Position numbers and translations under genes: made by a program
The notes under the pieces: generated by a model
Told to the model about the DNA's origin: nothing
The model's database searches: none
The model's input: only the letters and a program-made list of their open reading frames with translations
Shown here: one piece after another, positions 17,718-27,962 of the stretch
Layout: the number at the start of each line of letters is the position of its first letter
How positions within the stretch are numbered: the first letter of the stretch is position 1
Source of the DNA: an uncultured SAR86 cluster bacterium
Lineage (GTDB): Bacteria; Pseudomonadota; Gammaproteobacteria; Magnimaribacterales; D2472
Assembly: GCA_902635645.1 (NCBI GenBank)
Contig: CACPON010000010.1
Location: forward strand, 1 to 36,955
Length of the DNA stretch: 36,955 bases
Reading direction: 5' to 3'

Positions 17718-17841
17718 TAGTGTAGCGGAACAAAAAGTTAGTGTAACTGCAGACACACAGACTTATTCCAAAAATTTATTAAAAAGAACTCTTTGTGAGT
17801 GGAAAAGATACGGCGAATAAAATAGGGAAACAGGGTTAAAG

Positions 17842-20718
17842 ATGGAAATACAACAAGAAGCAAGTAAAACAATAGACGTCCAACAACAAGTTGAAACTAA
17901 TGAGATTGAGGCAACAGCACCTGGTAAGCTCAGAGTTATAAAAAGAAATGGAAAAGTCGTTGCATTTGAAGAAGACAAGATTAAAGTTGCGATAACAAAA
18001 GCCTTCCTGGCAACAGAATCTGGAAATGCAGCTGCAAGTGAAAGAATTCATAAGAAAGTTAACGCAATCTCATCTGGAGTTCTTGAGGTATTTGAAAGAA
18101 GAATGCCCTCTGGAGGAACCCTTCACATAGAAGAAATTCAAGATCAAGTTGAACTTCAATTAATGAGAAGTGAAGAGCTAGAGGTCGCAAAAAGCTACAT
18201 CCTATACAGAGCTGGTCGTACTCAAGAAAGAAAAAAAGAAACACCAGAAATTGATATACCAAATAGGCCTGATATTAATATTACAAAGGCAGATGGATCA
18301 CTGGTACCACTTGATATAGATAAGCTTGCTGCATTAATTAATGATGCGTGTGACGGGCTAGAAGAAGTCTCAATGAACGAAGTTTTAGAAGAAGCATTAA
18401 AAAACTTGTATGACGGAGTTTCAATATCAGACATGAGAACAAGCTTAGTTATGTCTGCAAGAACAAAAGTGGAAAAAGAACCAAACTACTCATATGTCAC
18501 TGCAAGAATTCTTATGGATCAAATTAGAAGTGAGGCACTCGGCTTCTTAAAAGTAGCTGAAGAATCAACTTATGATCAAATGAAGGAAAACTATCCAAAA
18601 GCATTTTTAGCTTATATAGATAAAGGTATTGAGCTAGATATCTTAGACCCAGAACTAAAAACATTTGATTTAGACACTTTAGGCAAAGCAATTGATCATA
18701 CTAGAGATAATCAATTCACTTATTTAGGGTTGCAAACACTATACGATAGATACTTCATTCATTGTGATGATGTTAGGTACGAGCTTCCTCAGGTCTTTTT
18801 TATGAGAGTTGCAATGGGTTTAGCAGTGGAGGAAGAAAATAGAGAAGAAAGAGCTATTGAATTCTATAAGCTCCTATCAAGTTTTGATTATATGAGCTCA
18901 ACTCCAACTCTATTTAACTCTGGAACAAAAAGACCTCAATTGTCTTCTTGCTACTTAACAACAATTCCAGATGATCTTGATGGTATTTTTGGAGCCATGA
19001 AAGATAATGCTCTTTTATCAAAATGGGCAGGCGGACTTGGAAACGATTGGACATCAGTTAGGGCCATGAACTCCTATATCAAAGGAACAAATGGAAAAAG
19101 CCAAGGTGTTGTTCCCTTCTTAAAAGTAGCTAATGATACAGCTGTAGCTGTAAATCAAGGAGGAAAAAGAAAAGGAGCAATGTGTGCTTATCTTGAAACA
19201 TGGCACTTAGATGTTGAGGAATTCCTAGAACTAAGAAAGAACACTGGCGATGAAAGAAGAAGAACCCATGATATGAATACTGCTAATTGGGTTCCTGATT
19301 TATTTATGAAGAGAGTTGAAGAAGATAAAAACTGGACTCTTTTTTCTCCAGGTGAAACACCAGACCTTCATGACTTAATAGGCAAAGCATTCGAAGAAAA
19401 ATATGAAGAATATGAAAAGAAAGCTCAAGCTGGAGAAATGGATCAATTTAAGTCCGTACCTGCAAAAGAGCTATGGAGAAAAATGCTAACAATGCTTTTC
19501 GAAACAGGTCACCCTTGGATTACTTTTAAAGATTCATGTAATTTAAGATCACCACAACAACATGCAGGCGTTGTTCATTCTTCAAACCTTTGTACTGAAA
19601 TTACTCTTAATACGAGCGCAGACGAAATTGCTGTTTGTAATCTTGGTTCTGTTAATTTAGCGCAACATATGAAAGATGGAAAGTTGGATGAAGAAAAAGT
19701 AAAGCAAACTGTCTCAACAGCTATAAGAATGTTAGATAACGTAATCAATATAAATTATTACTCTGTAGACACAGCAAAAAATTCTAATTTAAAACATAGG
19801 CCAATTGGTCTTGGAATGATGGGTTTTCAAGATACTTTATACATGCAAGATATTGCATATTGCAGCGATGAGGCTGTTGAATTTGCAGACAGAAGCATGG
19901 AATTAATTAGTTATTACGCTATTCATGCTTCAACAGAACTAGCAAAAGAAAGAGGAAGTTATGAGTCCTATGAAGGTTCACTATGGAGTCAAGGCATATT
20001 GCCAAAAGACTCGCTTGAGATACTAGAAAAAAATAGAGGATCAGAGTATTTAAATGTTGATAAGTCTGAAACTCTGGATTGGGAATCTTTAAGAAAAAAA
20101 GTTATGACCGATGGAATGAGAAATTCAAATGTTATGGCTATAGCTCCTACTGCTACGATATCAAATATTACTGGTGTTACACAGTCGGTTGAACCAACTT
20201 ATCAAAACTTATATGTAAAATCTAACCTTTCAGGAGAGTTTACTATTGTAAATCCGCATTTAGTTAATAAGTTGAAAGAGCTCAATCTTTGGGATGACGT
20301 CATGATTAATGACCTCAAATATTTTGAAGGTAGTCTTTCACAGATATCAAGAATACCTGATGAAATTAAAACCATATATTCAACAGCTTTTGAGGTTGAA
20401 CCTAGATACATAGTTGAATCAGCTAGCAGAAGGCAAAAATGGATAGATCAAGCTCAGTCATTAAATTTATATATAGGAAATGCTGATGGTAAAAAGCTTG
20501 ATATTACATACAGAATGGCATGGTATTCAGGTCTTAAAACTACCTATTACCTAAGATCAATAGCTGCAACATCAACTGAAAAATCAACAGTTGCACAAGG
20601 AAAATTAAACGCGGTTAGTGCGCAAGCAACACAAGCCGCACCACAGGAACTAGGAGCACCGGCCCCTGTTCCTACAGCATGCTCTCTGGATGATCCAGAT
20701 TGTGAGGCATGTCAATAA
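17842..20718 (+). CDS. nrdA: Class I ribonucleoside-diphosphate reductase alpha subunit with two N-terminal ATP-cones
   Basis: Two ATP-cone regions (RVIKRNGKVVAFEEDKI; ITKADGSLVPLDIDKL), catalytic core, Cys-rich tail ACSLDDPDCEACQ. Confidence 0.96.
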   Translation: MEIQQEASKTIDVQQQVETNEIEATAPGKLRVIKRNGKVVAFEEDKIKVAITKAFLATESGNAAASERIHKKVNAISSGVLEVFERRMPSGGTLHIEEIQDQVELQLMRSEELEVAKSYILYRAGRTQERKKETPEIDIPNRPDINITKADGSLVPLDIDKLAALINDACDGLEEVSMNEVLEEALKNLYDGVSISDMRTSLVMSARTKVEKEPNYSYVTARILMDQIRSEALGFLKVAEESTYDQMKENYPKAFLAYIDKGIELDILDPELKTFDLDTLGKAIDHTRDNQFTYLGLQTLYDRYFIHCDDVRYELPQVFFMRVAMGLAVEEENREERAIEFYKLLSSFDYMSSTPTLFNSGTKRPQLSSCYLTTIPDDLDGIFGAMKDNALLSKWAGGLGNDWTSVRAMNSYIKGTNGKSQGVVPFLKVANDTAVAVNQGGKRKGAMCAYLETWHLDVEEFLELRKNTGDERRRTHDMNTANWVPDLFMKRVEEDKNWTLFSPGETPDLHDLIGKAFEEKYEEYEKKAQAGEMDQFKSVPAKELWRKMLTMLFETGHPWITFKDSCNLRSPQQHAGVVHSSNLCTEITLNTSADEIAVCNLGSVNLAQHMKDGKLDEEKVKQTVSTAIRMLDNVININYYSVDTAKNSNLKHRPIGLGMMGFQDTLYMQDIAYCSDEAVEFADRSMELISYYAIHASTELAKERGSYESYEGSLWSQGILPKDSLEILEKNRGSEYLNVDKSETLDWESLRKKVMTDGMRNSNVMAIAPTATISNITGVTQSVEPTYQNLYVKSNLSGEFTIVNPHLVNKLKELNLWDDVMINDLKYFEGSLSQISRIPDEIKTIYSTAFEVEPRYIVESASRRQKWIDQAQSLNLYIGNADGKKLDITYRMAWYSGLKTTYYLRSIAATSTEKSTVAQGKLNAVSAQATQAAPQELGAPAPVPTACSLDDPDCEACQ

Positions 20719-20732
20719 TATAGGAGAACGAA

Positions 20733-21995
20733 ATGTTAAATTGGGATGATTATGGAAAAGAGGAAACAAACACAAGCGCAGCAGTAACTGCTAGTGCTCC
20801 TGTAGTAGAAACACCTCAAGTTGTAAAAGAACAACCTGCTCCAGTAGTAGATACAGCAGCTCCAATAAAAGAAAATACAACCAAAATAGAAGAAGGATCT
20901 CGTGCACAACTGGCAAGAGAGGCTATAAAAAATCTAGATGATGCCGCAGGCGTTGAAGAACTAGATGAAATGGCTGGCTCAAGGGTTCAGGTTGATGACA
21001 AAATGATGATTAACTGTAAAGCTGATCTTAATCAACTAGTGCCATTTAAATATGACTGGGCATGGCAAAAATATTTAGACGGAAGTGCCAACCATTGGAT
21101 GCCACAAGAAATTAATATGACAAACGATATTGTATTATGGAAATCTGAAGATGGCCTTACAGAAGATGAAAGAACAATCGTAAAAAGAAACTTAGGGTTC
21201 TTCTCAACAGCTGACTCTCTTGTTGCAAATAACTTAGTATTAGCACTATACAGATTAATAACAAATCCTGAATGTAGACAATATATATTAAGACAAAGCT
21301 TAGAAGAAGCTATTCATACACATGCTTATCAATACTGTATTGAATCACTTGGTATGGATGAAGGCGAAATATTCAACATGTACCGTGAAATACCATGCGT
21401 TTCGAGAAAAGCAGCATGGGGTCTTAAATATACTCAAGAAATATCAGATCCTGAATTTAAAACAGGCACTGTGGAAACTGATAAACAGCTTCTTAAGAAC
21501 TTGATTGCCTTTTATTGTGTCCTAGAAGGAATCTTCTTCTATTGTGGTTTTACTCAAATATTATCTATGGGTCGAAGAAATAAAATGACTGGAACGTCAG
21601 AACAGTTCCAATATATTTTAAGAGATGAATCTATGCATGTTAACTTTGGTATAGACGTAATCAATCAAATTAAGATTGAAAATCCTCATTTATGGGATGA
21701 AGAGATGAAGGCTGAAGCTGCTCAAATGATCCTTGAAGGAACAGAACTAGAAATTATGTATGCAAGAGATACTATGCCTAGAGGAGTTCTTGGAATGAAT
21801 GCCGCAATGATGGAAGAGTATCTAAAGTTCATTGCGAATAGAAGACTGACACAAATTGGTTTAGAAGAAGAATTTAAAGGTGTTGGTAATCCATTCCCAT
21901 GGATGTCAGAAATAATAGATTTAAGAAAAGAAAAGAACTTCTTTGAAACTAGAGTTACTGAGTACCAAGTTGGTGGCGCTCTAAACTGGGAATAA
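20733..21995 (+). CDS. nrdB: Class I ribonucleoside-diphosphate reductase beta subunit
   Basis: Metal ligands and radical Tyr region [11 protein letters not shown]; follows nrdA; N-terminal low-complexity extension. Confidence 0.96.
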   Translation: MLNWDDYGKEETNTSAAVTASAPVVETPQVVKEQPAPVVDTAAPIKENTTKIEEGSRAQLAREAIKNLDDAAGVEELDEMAGSRVQVDDKMMINCKADLNQLVPFKYDWAWQKYLDGSANHWMPQEINMTNDIVLWKSEDGLTEDERTIVKRNLGFFSTADSLVANNLVLALYRLITNPECRQYILRQSLEEAIHTHAYQYCIESLGMDEGEIFNMYREIPCVSRKAAWGLKYTQEISDPEFKTGTVETDKQLLKNLIAFYCVLEGIFFYCGFTQILSMGRRNKMTGTSEQFQYILRDESMHVNFGIDVINQIKIENPHLWDEEMKAEAAQMILEGTELEIMYARDTMPRGVLGMNAAMMEEYLKFIANRRLTQIGLEEEFKGVGNPFPWMSEIIDLRKEKNFFETRVTEYQVGGALNWE

Positions 21996-21996
21996 T

Positions 21997-22611
21997 CTAT
22001 ACAGAAAAGCTAGATCTACTGGAAACCTGATTGATGTAATCATTCAGGTTTTCGTAATCGTTTATATCAAGCCTATTTAACCTAACCAAGAATTGTAATG
22101 AGGTTACCATTTGAATATCTGCATAAGTAAATCTTTCTCCTGCTATATATTCTCTACTCGCAATAATTTTGTCATAAACATCTAAAGATTTAACTGCTAG
22201 TTCTCTTTGTGCTAAGCCATATTCTTGATTTTGATTTTCCATTTGACTCATATGTGGGTGAGTGTGCCGAAAACCATGCATTAAAGGCACTGCTAACTCA
22301 TAAGTCACCCTTGAGTACCACATCTCTATAGAAGCGATCTCGATAGGGTTTTCTCCAAATAAATTAGGTTCAGGATACAAAGATTCTAAATATCTGCATA
22401 TAGCAGTTGTTTCTAAAATAATTGTGTCATCATCTAACTTTAAAGCAGGTACTCTAGAATTAGGAGCTATAGCTTTATACTCTGGAGTTTTATGTTCAAG
22501 TTTTCCTAGATCAAGATCAATGACCTCTACTTGGTCTAATATACCCTTTTCTTTTAAGAAAATTAAAACCTTGAGCGGACTGGGAGCAAGTTTGCTTGAA
22601 TATAGCTTCAA
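21997..22611 (-). CDS. Glutathione S-transferase family protein
   Basis: N-terminal thioredoxin-fold region with NSRVPALKLDDDTIILETTAICRYLE, C-terminal ERFTYADIQ. Confidence 0.85.
   Translation of the reverse strand: MKLYSSKLAPSPLKVLIFLKEKGILDQVEVIDLDLGKLEHKTPEYKAIAPNSRVPALKLDDDTIILETTAICRYLESLYPEPNLFGENPIEIASIEMWYSRVTYELAVPLMHGFRHTHPHMSQMENQNQEYGLAQRELAVKSLDVYDKIIASREYIAGERFTYADIQMVTSLQFLVRLNRLDINDYENLNDYINQVSSRSSFSV
22023..22051 (+). terminator. Candidate nrdAB terminator hairpin
   Basis: AAACCTGA (22023-22030) / TCAGGTTT (22044-22051) with inner TGAT/ATCA; short T-run; inside convergent GST 3' coding end. Confidence 0.35.
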
Positions 22612-22613
22612 TG

Positions 22614-23516
22614 CTAGCCCTTATTAATTAATTCAAATATTTTTAGAGTCTGTTCACCACCGTTTTGCAGCGGCCTAGCATCGTCCATATCTGAAACCTT
22701 ATCCCAATTTGCAGCTATATTTTCTGGAGTCATGTCCTCACCAGTACCAAGGTTGATACCCATGGTTTCATGTATAAATATACGAGCAAAAACTCCAGCA
22801 CCAGCAGCCATAAGAACTCCATTAGGAGCATCTTTGCTAGCAAGATATAGAACAGCAGGTGTTACATGCTCTGGCTGCATATTTTTACCAAAATCTTCAG
22901 GTATTAATCCCTCTGTCATTCTTGTATAAGCTACTGGAGTAATAGAGTTAGTGAATACATTATATTTTTGTCCCTCTAATTTAAGTGTATTCATTAATCC
23001 AACCATTGCCATTTTTGCAGATCCATAGTTTGCTTGACCAAAATTACCAAAAACCCCACTAGATGAACTAGTAAAAATAATTCTTCCAAACTCTTGTTCT
23101 CGCATTATTGGGTACACAGTATGAGTACAATTCAAAGTTCCTTGAAAGTGAACATCCATAACAGTATTAAAGCTCTCAATAGTATCTTTATGAAAGCTTT
23201 TGTCCCTTAATATTCCGGCATTATTTACAAGAATATCTATTCTTCCCCATTTTTCTTTAGCTTCATTAACCATAGCTTGAACTGCTTCTAAATCAGTGAC
23301 ACTAGCGCCATTAGCAATTGCCTCACCACCCTCAGAGATAATTTGGTCAACAACAGCCTTTGCGGCATCACTAGCACCACTTCCATCAACACCTCCACCA
23401 AGATCGTTAACAACTACTTTAGCCCCTCTTCTTGCAAGTCCTAATGCATGCTCTTTACCTAATCCACCGCCTGCTCCAGTAACGATTGCAACCTGATCAT
23501 CAAATCTAATATTCAT
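22614..23516 (-). CDS. SDR family oxidoreductase, MFE-2/HSD17B4-like hydroxyacyl-CoA dehydrogenase type
   Basis: VTGAGGGLGKEHALGLARRGAKVVVNDLGG, NNAGILRDKSF, YGSAK catalytic motif. Confidence 0.88.
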   Translation of the reverse strand: MNIRFDDQVAIVTGAGGGLGKEHALGLARRGAKVVVNDLGGGVDGSGASDAAKAVVDQIISEGGEAIANGASVTDLEAVQAMVNEAKEKWGRIDILVNNAGILRDKSFHKDTIESFNTVMDVHFQGTLNCTHTVYPIMREQEFGRIIFTSSSSGVFGNFGQANYGSAKMAMVGLMNTLKLEGQKYNVFTNSITPVAYTRMTEGLIPEDFGKNMQPEHVTPAVLYLASKDAPNGVLMAAGAGVFARIFIHETMGINLGTGEDMTPENIAANWDKVSDMDDARPLQNGGEQTLKIFELINKG

Positions 23517-23600
23517 TTATTTCACCCCTTTTTTAGAAGTCCTTCTACGTTTAAGATAAAGTTATTCTAATAAAAATTAGTCTTATTTACTATTACTGAA

Positions 23601-24206
23601 ATGGGAGCACCCTTGATTAAAAAAGAGGCAATAACTGGATATGAAGATTTAGAAATTGACTTATATCAAGATAAAAGATTAGAAGAAAAAAAAGATTTAT
23701 GGTTTGAATCATGTCTGCATGATTTAAATTGGGAAACAGGTTTTATAAAAATCTTTGGTAAAACTCATCAAATACCAAGACTTCAAGCCTGGTATGCGGA
23801 CAACGAAATTGAATACACATATTCTGGAAAAAAACTTCAAAGACATAATTGGAATAACTTACTACTAGAGATTAAAGAAAAAATTGAGAATATTACATCT
23901 TTTAAATTTAATTCTGTTCTAGCTAATTTATACAGAGATGGAAATGATTCAATGGGGCTGCATTCTGATGATGAAAAAGAGCTTGGAAAAAAACCTGTGA
24001 TAGCGTCTTTATCGCTTGGAGAGACAAGAGAAATATATTTTAAGCATAAAAATAAAAAATTAAACTTAATTATTCCTCAAGCAAGTGGTCAACTCATAGT
24101 AATGCATGGCAAGACTCAAGAATATTGGAAGCATGAAATAAAAAAAACAAAAAAAATTAAAAAGCCAAGAATAAATCTAACTTTTAGGAATATAATTACC
24201 AATTAA
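23601..24206 (+). CDS. alkB: AlkB-like alpha-ketoglutarate-dependent dioxygenase
   Basis: NLYRDGNDSMGLHSDDEKELG (HxD), WKHEI and RINLTFR motifs, ALKBH2/3-like. Confidence 0.88.
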   Translation: MGAPLIKKEAITGYEDLEIDLYQDKRLEEKKDLWFESCLHDLNWETGFIKIFGKTHQIPRLQAWYADNEIEYTYSGKKLQRHNWNNLLLEIKEKIENITSFKFNSVLANLYRDGNDSMGLHSDDEKELGKKPVIASLSLGETREIYFKHKNKKLNLIIPQASGQLIVMHGKTQEYWKHEIKKTKKIKKPRINLTFRNIITN

Positions 24207-24228
24207 ATTTCATATTAAAAGGTAAAAA

Positions 24229-25227
24229 ATGAGTTCAAGAGTAAAAGTTGTGGTAACCGGGGCAGCAGGACAAATAGCCTACTCTCTTATCCCAAGATTG
24301 GTTGATGGAAGAACATTTGGTGACAAGATAGTTGATTTATGCCTTGTTGAAATTCCTCAAGTTGTTAGCAAACTTGAAGGCTTAGTTATGGAGCTTGAAG
24401 ATTCATATTTTCCAAATATGGGTGAAGTTAAATATACAGATAATTTTGAAGAAGCATCTCATGATGCAGATTGGTTCCTTCTTGTTGGAAGTATTCCAAG
24501 AGGAATTGTTTATGAAGGAAAGAAAATTGAAGAAAGATCAGATTTACTAAAAATTAACGGTGGAATTTTTGTTAATCAGGGAGAGGCTATTGGCAAATAT
24601 GGTAAAGATAATGCAAAAATACTAGTTGTAGGCAACCCTGCTAATACAAATGCGCTTATAGGTAAAAATGCTGGTAATAAGGATTCTCAACTATGGATGG
24701 CTATGACAATGCTTGATTCAAGTAGGGCCAAGTCTGTGATAAGCAAAAAAACTGGAACAAATATTGATAACGTTAAAAATATGGTTATCTGGGGCAATCA
24801 TAGTCCTACGATGTACCCAGATGTTGAAAATGTTCTTATTGATGGAAGACCTGGTAGTGAAGTTATAAGTGATATGGAGTGGGTTGAAAATTCTTTTCTT
24901 CCAACTGTTCAACAAAGAGGTAAGGCTGTAATTGACTCTAGGGGAGCTTCATCAGCAACATCTGCTGCAAAAGCGGCTCTAGATACAATTGTTGCATGTG
25001 AAAATCCAACTGATGAAGGTGATTCATTTAGTGCTGCCATAGCAAGCGATGGAGCTTACGGCGTTCCTGAGGGTTTGATGTGTGGATACCCTCTCTTTAC
25101 TCTACCTGATGGCACAATAGAGATTAAAAGAGATCTAGTGATGTCAGAATTTGCAAAGCAAAAGTTTCAAATATCTATAGATGAGTTAGAATCTGAAAGA
25201 GAGGCAGTAAAACATTTACTTAAATGA
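24229..25227 (+). CDS. mdh: Malate dehydrogenase
   Basis: VTGAAGQIAYSLI, VVGNPANTNALI, LDSSRA, WGNHSPTMYPD. Confidence 0.9.
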   Translation: MSSRVKVVVTGAAGQIAYSLIPRLVDGRTFGDKIVDLCLVEIPQVVSKLEGLVMELEDSYFPNMGEVKYTDNFEEASHDADWFLLVGSIPRGIVYEGKKIEERSDLLKINGGIFVNQGEAIGKYGKDNAKILVVGNPANTNALIGKNAGNKDSQLWMAMTMLDSSRAKSVISKKTGTNIDNVKNMVIWGNHSPTMYPDVENVLIDGRPGSEVISDMEWVENSFLPTVQQRGKAVIDSRGASSATSAAKAALDTIVACENPTDEGDSFSAAIASDGAYGVPEGLMCGYPLFTLPDGTIEIKRDLVMSEFAKQKFQISIDELESEREAVKHLLK

Positions 25228-25679
25228 AACAAAGGGGAAAAATATTAAATCAATTTATATTAGACACCCTTAATAATGAAGAATGTAAAAACCTTCAAAT
25301 AGTAACAAAGCAAGATATCTCAAAGCTTGTAAAAAAATTTGAAGATTCTGAAATAGCGCATCTAAGCATAGACCCAAATTTTGAGTATATAAAAGATCCA
25401 GTTGATTTATTCATTGTTTTGGATGATATAGATTTATCTCAAAGTCAGATAGGAACTATTAAGAATCTTTTGAGTCAAAAAATTATAATTTTTTCTCGAC
25501 CTAAAGATGGCATCAAAGAATCCAATATGATTAAACTTGGATTTCAAGTTGAGCTTGAGGATAGCTCCAATAAGTTGCTCTGTTTTTCATATAACCTTAA
25601 AACCTATAACAATAAAAGATCTTGGAACAATTCAGAAGGATGGGCAAATCCAGAAAATTTTGATAAATATAGGTGGTAG
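25224..25679 (+). CDS. Hypothetical protein, tentatively DUF6231-like
   Basis: ATGA overlap with mdh; C-terminal SYNLKTYNNKRSWNNSEGWANPENFDKYRW resembles the conserved tail I associate with DUF6231. Confidence 0.55.
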   Translation: MKQRGKILNQFILDTLNNEECKNLQIVTKQDISKLVKKFEDSEIAHLSIDPNFEYIKDPVDLFIVLDDIDLSQSQIGTIKNLLSQKIIIFSRPKDGIKESNMIKLGFQVELEDSSNKLLCFSYNLKTYNNKRSWNNSEGWANPENFDKYRW

Positions 25680-25681
25680 TG

Positions 25682-27409
25682 TTATCTAAAGTAAGATAAG
25701 AACTTTAAAAAATTAGTATTACCACCATCAACAATAATATCTCCAGAAGCTAAAGCCATTACTGGATTTAACAACCCTGATAATGCCATTTTAAAATTAA
25801 GTTCAGAAGTTTTAACTGTAATGTCACAAGGTAAATCAACGCTGGCTGAAACTGAGGCAACTTGATTTCTTATTGTAATGGCCCTTGTTAAGCCAGATGA
25901 GAATAAGAAACATACTTTAATATTTTGATTAATGACTCTTTCAGGATTTAACCTGACAGATAAAATGCTAAAAATAGTATCAATTGAAATTTCTTTTACG
26001 CCCTCTTCTGTTCTTTCTGCAATTGGATAACCATCAAAATCATCGTCTAATTCCATAGCCGATGAAAGAAAGTAATTTCGTTTATTTGGATTGGATGAAC
26101 GTAGGCCAATATAAAGTAGAGCTTTTTGTCTTAGATTGTTTACCTTGTCTACCTCAAAATCTAAGGCTATGAGCTTATCACTTAATTCAAGTGCCCATTG
26201 CATATCTTCATCAAGAACAGATTTTTCTAATGCACTCAGTAAAAATGCTTCGCCGCCGACTAATTTAGCAAACTTTTGAGCTTCTTCTTTTCGTGATAAA
26301 GGATCAAGATCAGCAGGATTTCCATTAAACCAACCTAAGTATCCGTTAAAAATGCTTTTAACCGACCACCTAACAGTACCATAAAATTCTGATAAATAAG
26401 GTGAGCTTTTTATAGAGTCTGGCAATTCTACCATTTCAACAATTTGATCAGGATAGTAGCCTTCATTCATTAATCGAATTGTTTGATCATGAACATATTG
26501 AATTGCATCTCTATAAATAGTTAATGCTTCCATGGCCTCTTCTGAGCCTATGATTGGCTTTGTGTGACTAGGGAATATATATTCTGGTTCATGAAATCGC
26601 ATCTTATCTAGGCTGGAAACCCAGCCTATAACGTCTCTGTGAGTTGTTCCTCTAATCGTATAGAGATTCGGAAATGTTTTATAGATATTATCTCCAGGCA
26701 TCAAAGATTTATGCTCTGGCAACCAAACAAATAGTTGATCGTTTGTTTCACCAGGAGCATGATACAGCTCAATATTAATACCAGAAATATTTATCTTTAA
26801 TTCTTCTTTAAAGGTTGTATCTGGTTTGATGTATCCAAACGGTGATTTAGAAACATTAAGGCTCTTGCCAATACCTACATTTATAACCTCATCCTCTGGT
26901 AATGCTGTACCAAACATTCTGGTGCTTCTAACGCTAATAATTGGATTTATTATTCCTAGAATCCTTTGCATGTAATAGTCGGTTGATTCATGAGCTATAA
27001 CCAAAGGCCTTTCTTTTTGTGTTGTTAAATAGTGTGCAGCTCCAAAAGTATGGTCTCCATGATTATGGGTATAAATTATCGCAGTGATTGGATTATCACT
27101 CAGCTTCTTAAATCTCTTATAGACCTCTGATGCTTCATAGGTGCTATCTGATGCATCAATAATAATATTACCTTCTTCTCCCTCAACCATTATTGAATTA
27201 GCAATACCAAAACCTATTGCAAAATGAACTTTTCCACCAGGCGTTTCATATGTAAGAACATTCTGCTCAAATTCGTTAGAGTGTTCTATAAGCTTTTCGA
27301 CTGAAGAAATTTTTGGAATATCAAGCTTTTCTTCTTCGGGCTTACATGAAAAAAATATAATTAAAGCAAAAAAGCTTATAAGATAATTTTTTTTAAGGTT
27401 TGATTTCAA
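25682..27409 (-). CDS. Alkylsulfatase-like metallo-beta-lactamase lipoprotein (SdsA/BDS1-like)
   Basis: Lipobox-like FFSC; THNHGDHTFGAAHY; NLYTIRG; C-terminal SCP2-like domain. Confidence 0.8.
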   Translation of the reverse strand: MKSNLKKNYLISFFALIIFFSCKPEEEKLDIPKISSVEKLIEHSNEFEQNVLTYETPGGKVHFAIGFGIANSIMVEGEEGNIIIDASDSTYEASEVYKRFKKLSDNPITAIIYTHNHGDHTFGAAHYLTTQKERPLVIAHESTDYYMQRILGIINPIISVRSTRMFGTALPEDEVINVGIGKSLNVSKSPFGYIKPDTTFKEELKINISGINIELYHAPGETNDQLFVWLPEHKSLMPGDNIYKTFPNLYTIRGTTHRDVIGWVSSLDKMRFHEPEYIFPSHTKPIIGSEEAMEALTIYRDAIQYVHDQTIRLMNEGYYPDQIVEMVELPDSIKSSPYLSEFYGTVRWSVKSIFNGYLGWFNGNPADLDPLSRKEEAQKFAKLVGGEAFLLSALEKSVLDEDMQWALELSDKLIALDFEVDKVNNLRQKALLYIGLRSSNPNKRNYFLSSAMELDDDFDGYPIAERTEEGVKEISIDTIFSILSVRLNPERVINQNIKVCFLFSSGLTRAITIRNQVASVSASVDLPCDITVKTSELNFKMALSGLLNPVMALASGDIIVDGGNTNFLKFLSYFR

Positions 27410-27428
27410 TTATATTTGCACTTTAATA

Positions 27429-27941
27429 CTATAAAAAACTGAGCATAATTTCATCAACGATTATATTTGATCCATCTTCAGAAGTTGGTGCTTTTGATGA
27501 TCCATTTCTCCAAACGGTTACTACTGTCCATAAGGTTTTATCTGCAGTATTGTCTTTTAAATTAACTCTTAAGATATTTTCAGTTATTGTTCTAATATCA
27601 TCACGGAAGTAGTAATTATCCCAGTAATATCTAGTGTAATAATGATTCATTCTATCTGTCTGAACTTTATCTTTTGTAGTAATAATAATCTCAAAGGTTA
27701 GTTCTGAACTTTCAGAATAAGATAATCCAGTTTCTATTAAAGAAGTTTTCAAATTATCTTTAAATCTTTCAAGATCAATTGGATTTATTTCTGCACTAAT
27801 GCTTGATTCATTTATCTTTATAGAAAAATCGCTATAATTATCTAAGTTGAAAGTATCGACTGAGTCAACTTCAATGTTAGTTTGCATACTGTTACAACCT
27901 ACCAGTATCAGTAGAGTGATTAATGTAGTTATTTTTTTCAT
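27429..27941 (-). CDS. Small lipoprotein, possibly DUF4136-like (start chosen at MKKITTLITLLILVGCN)
   Basis: Signal/lipobox LILVGC; longer ORF start (28016) would overlap the divergent gene. Confidence 0.6.
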   Translation of the reverse strand: MKKITTLITLLILVGCNSMQTNIEVDSVDTFNLDNYSDFSIKINESSISAEINPIDLERFKDNLKTSLIETGLSYSESSELTFEIIITTKDKVQTDRMNHYYTRYYWDNYYFRDDIRTITENILRVNLKDNTADKTLWTVVTVWRNGSSKAPTSEDGSNIIVDEIMLSFL

Positions 27942-27962
27942 AAATTTATTATAGATTTTATT

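Noticed and set aside
17763-18434. Minus-strand ORFs at 17763..17978, 17836..18051, 18059..18262, 18222..18434
   Set aside because: Antisense to or overlapping nrdA start; Ser/Cys/Phe-rich translations typical of shadow frames.
22424-23496. Plus-strand ORFs inside GST and SDR genes
   Set aside because: Shadow ORFs antisense to well-supported genes.
25081-25089. TGTGGATAC near-DnaA box in mdh
   Set aside because: One mismatch, inside coding sequence, no clustering.
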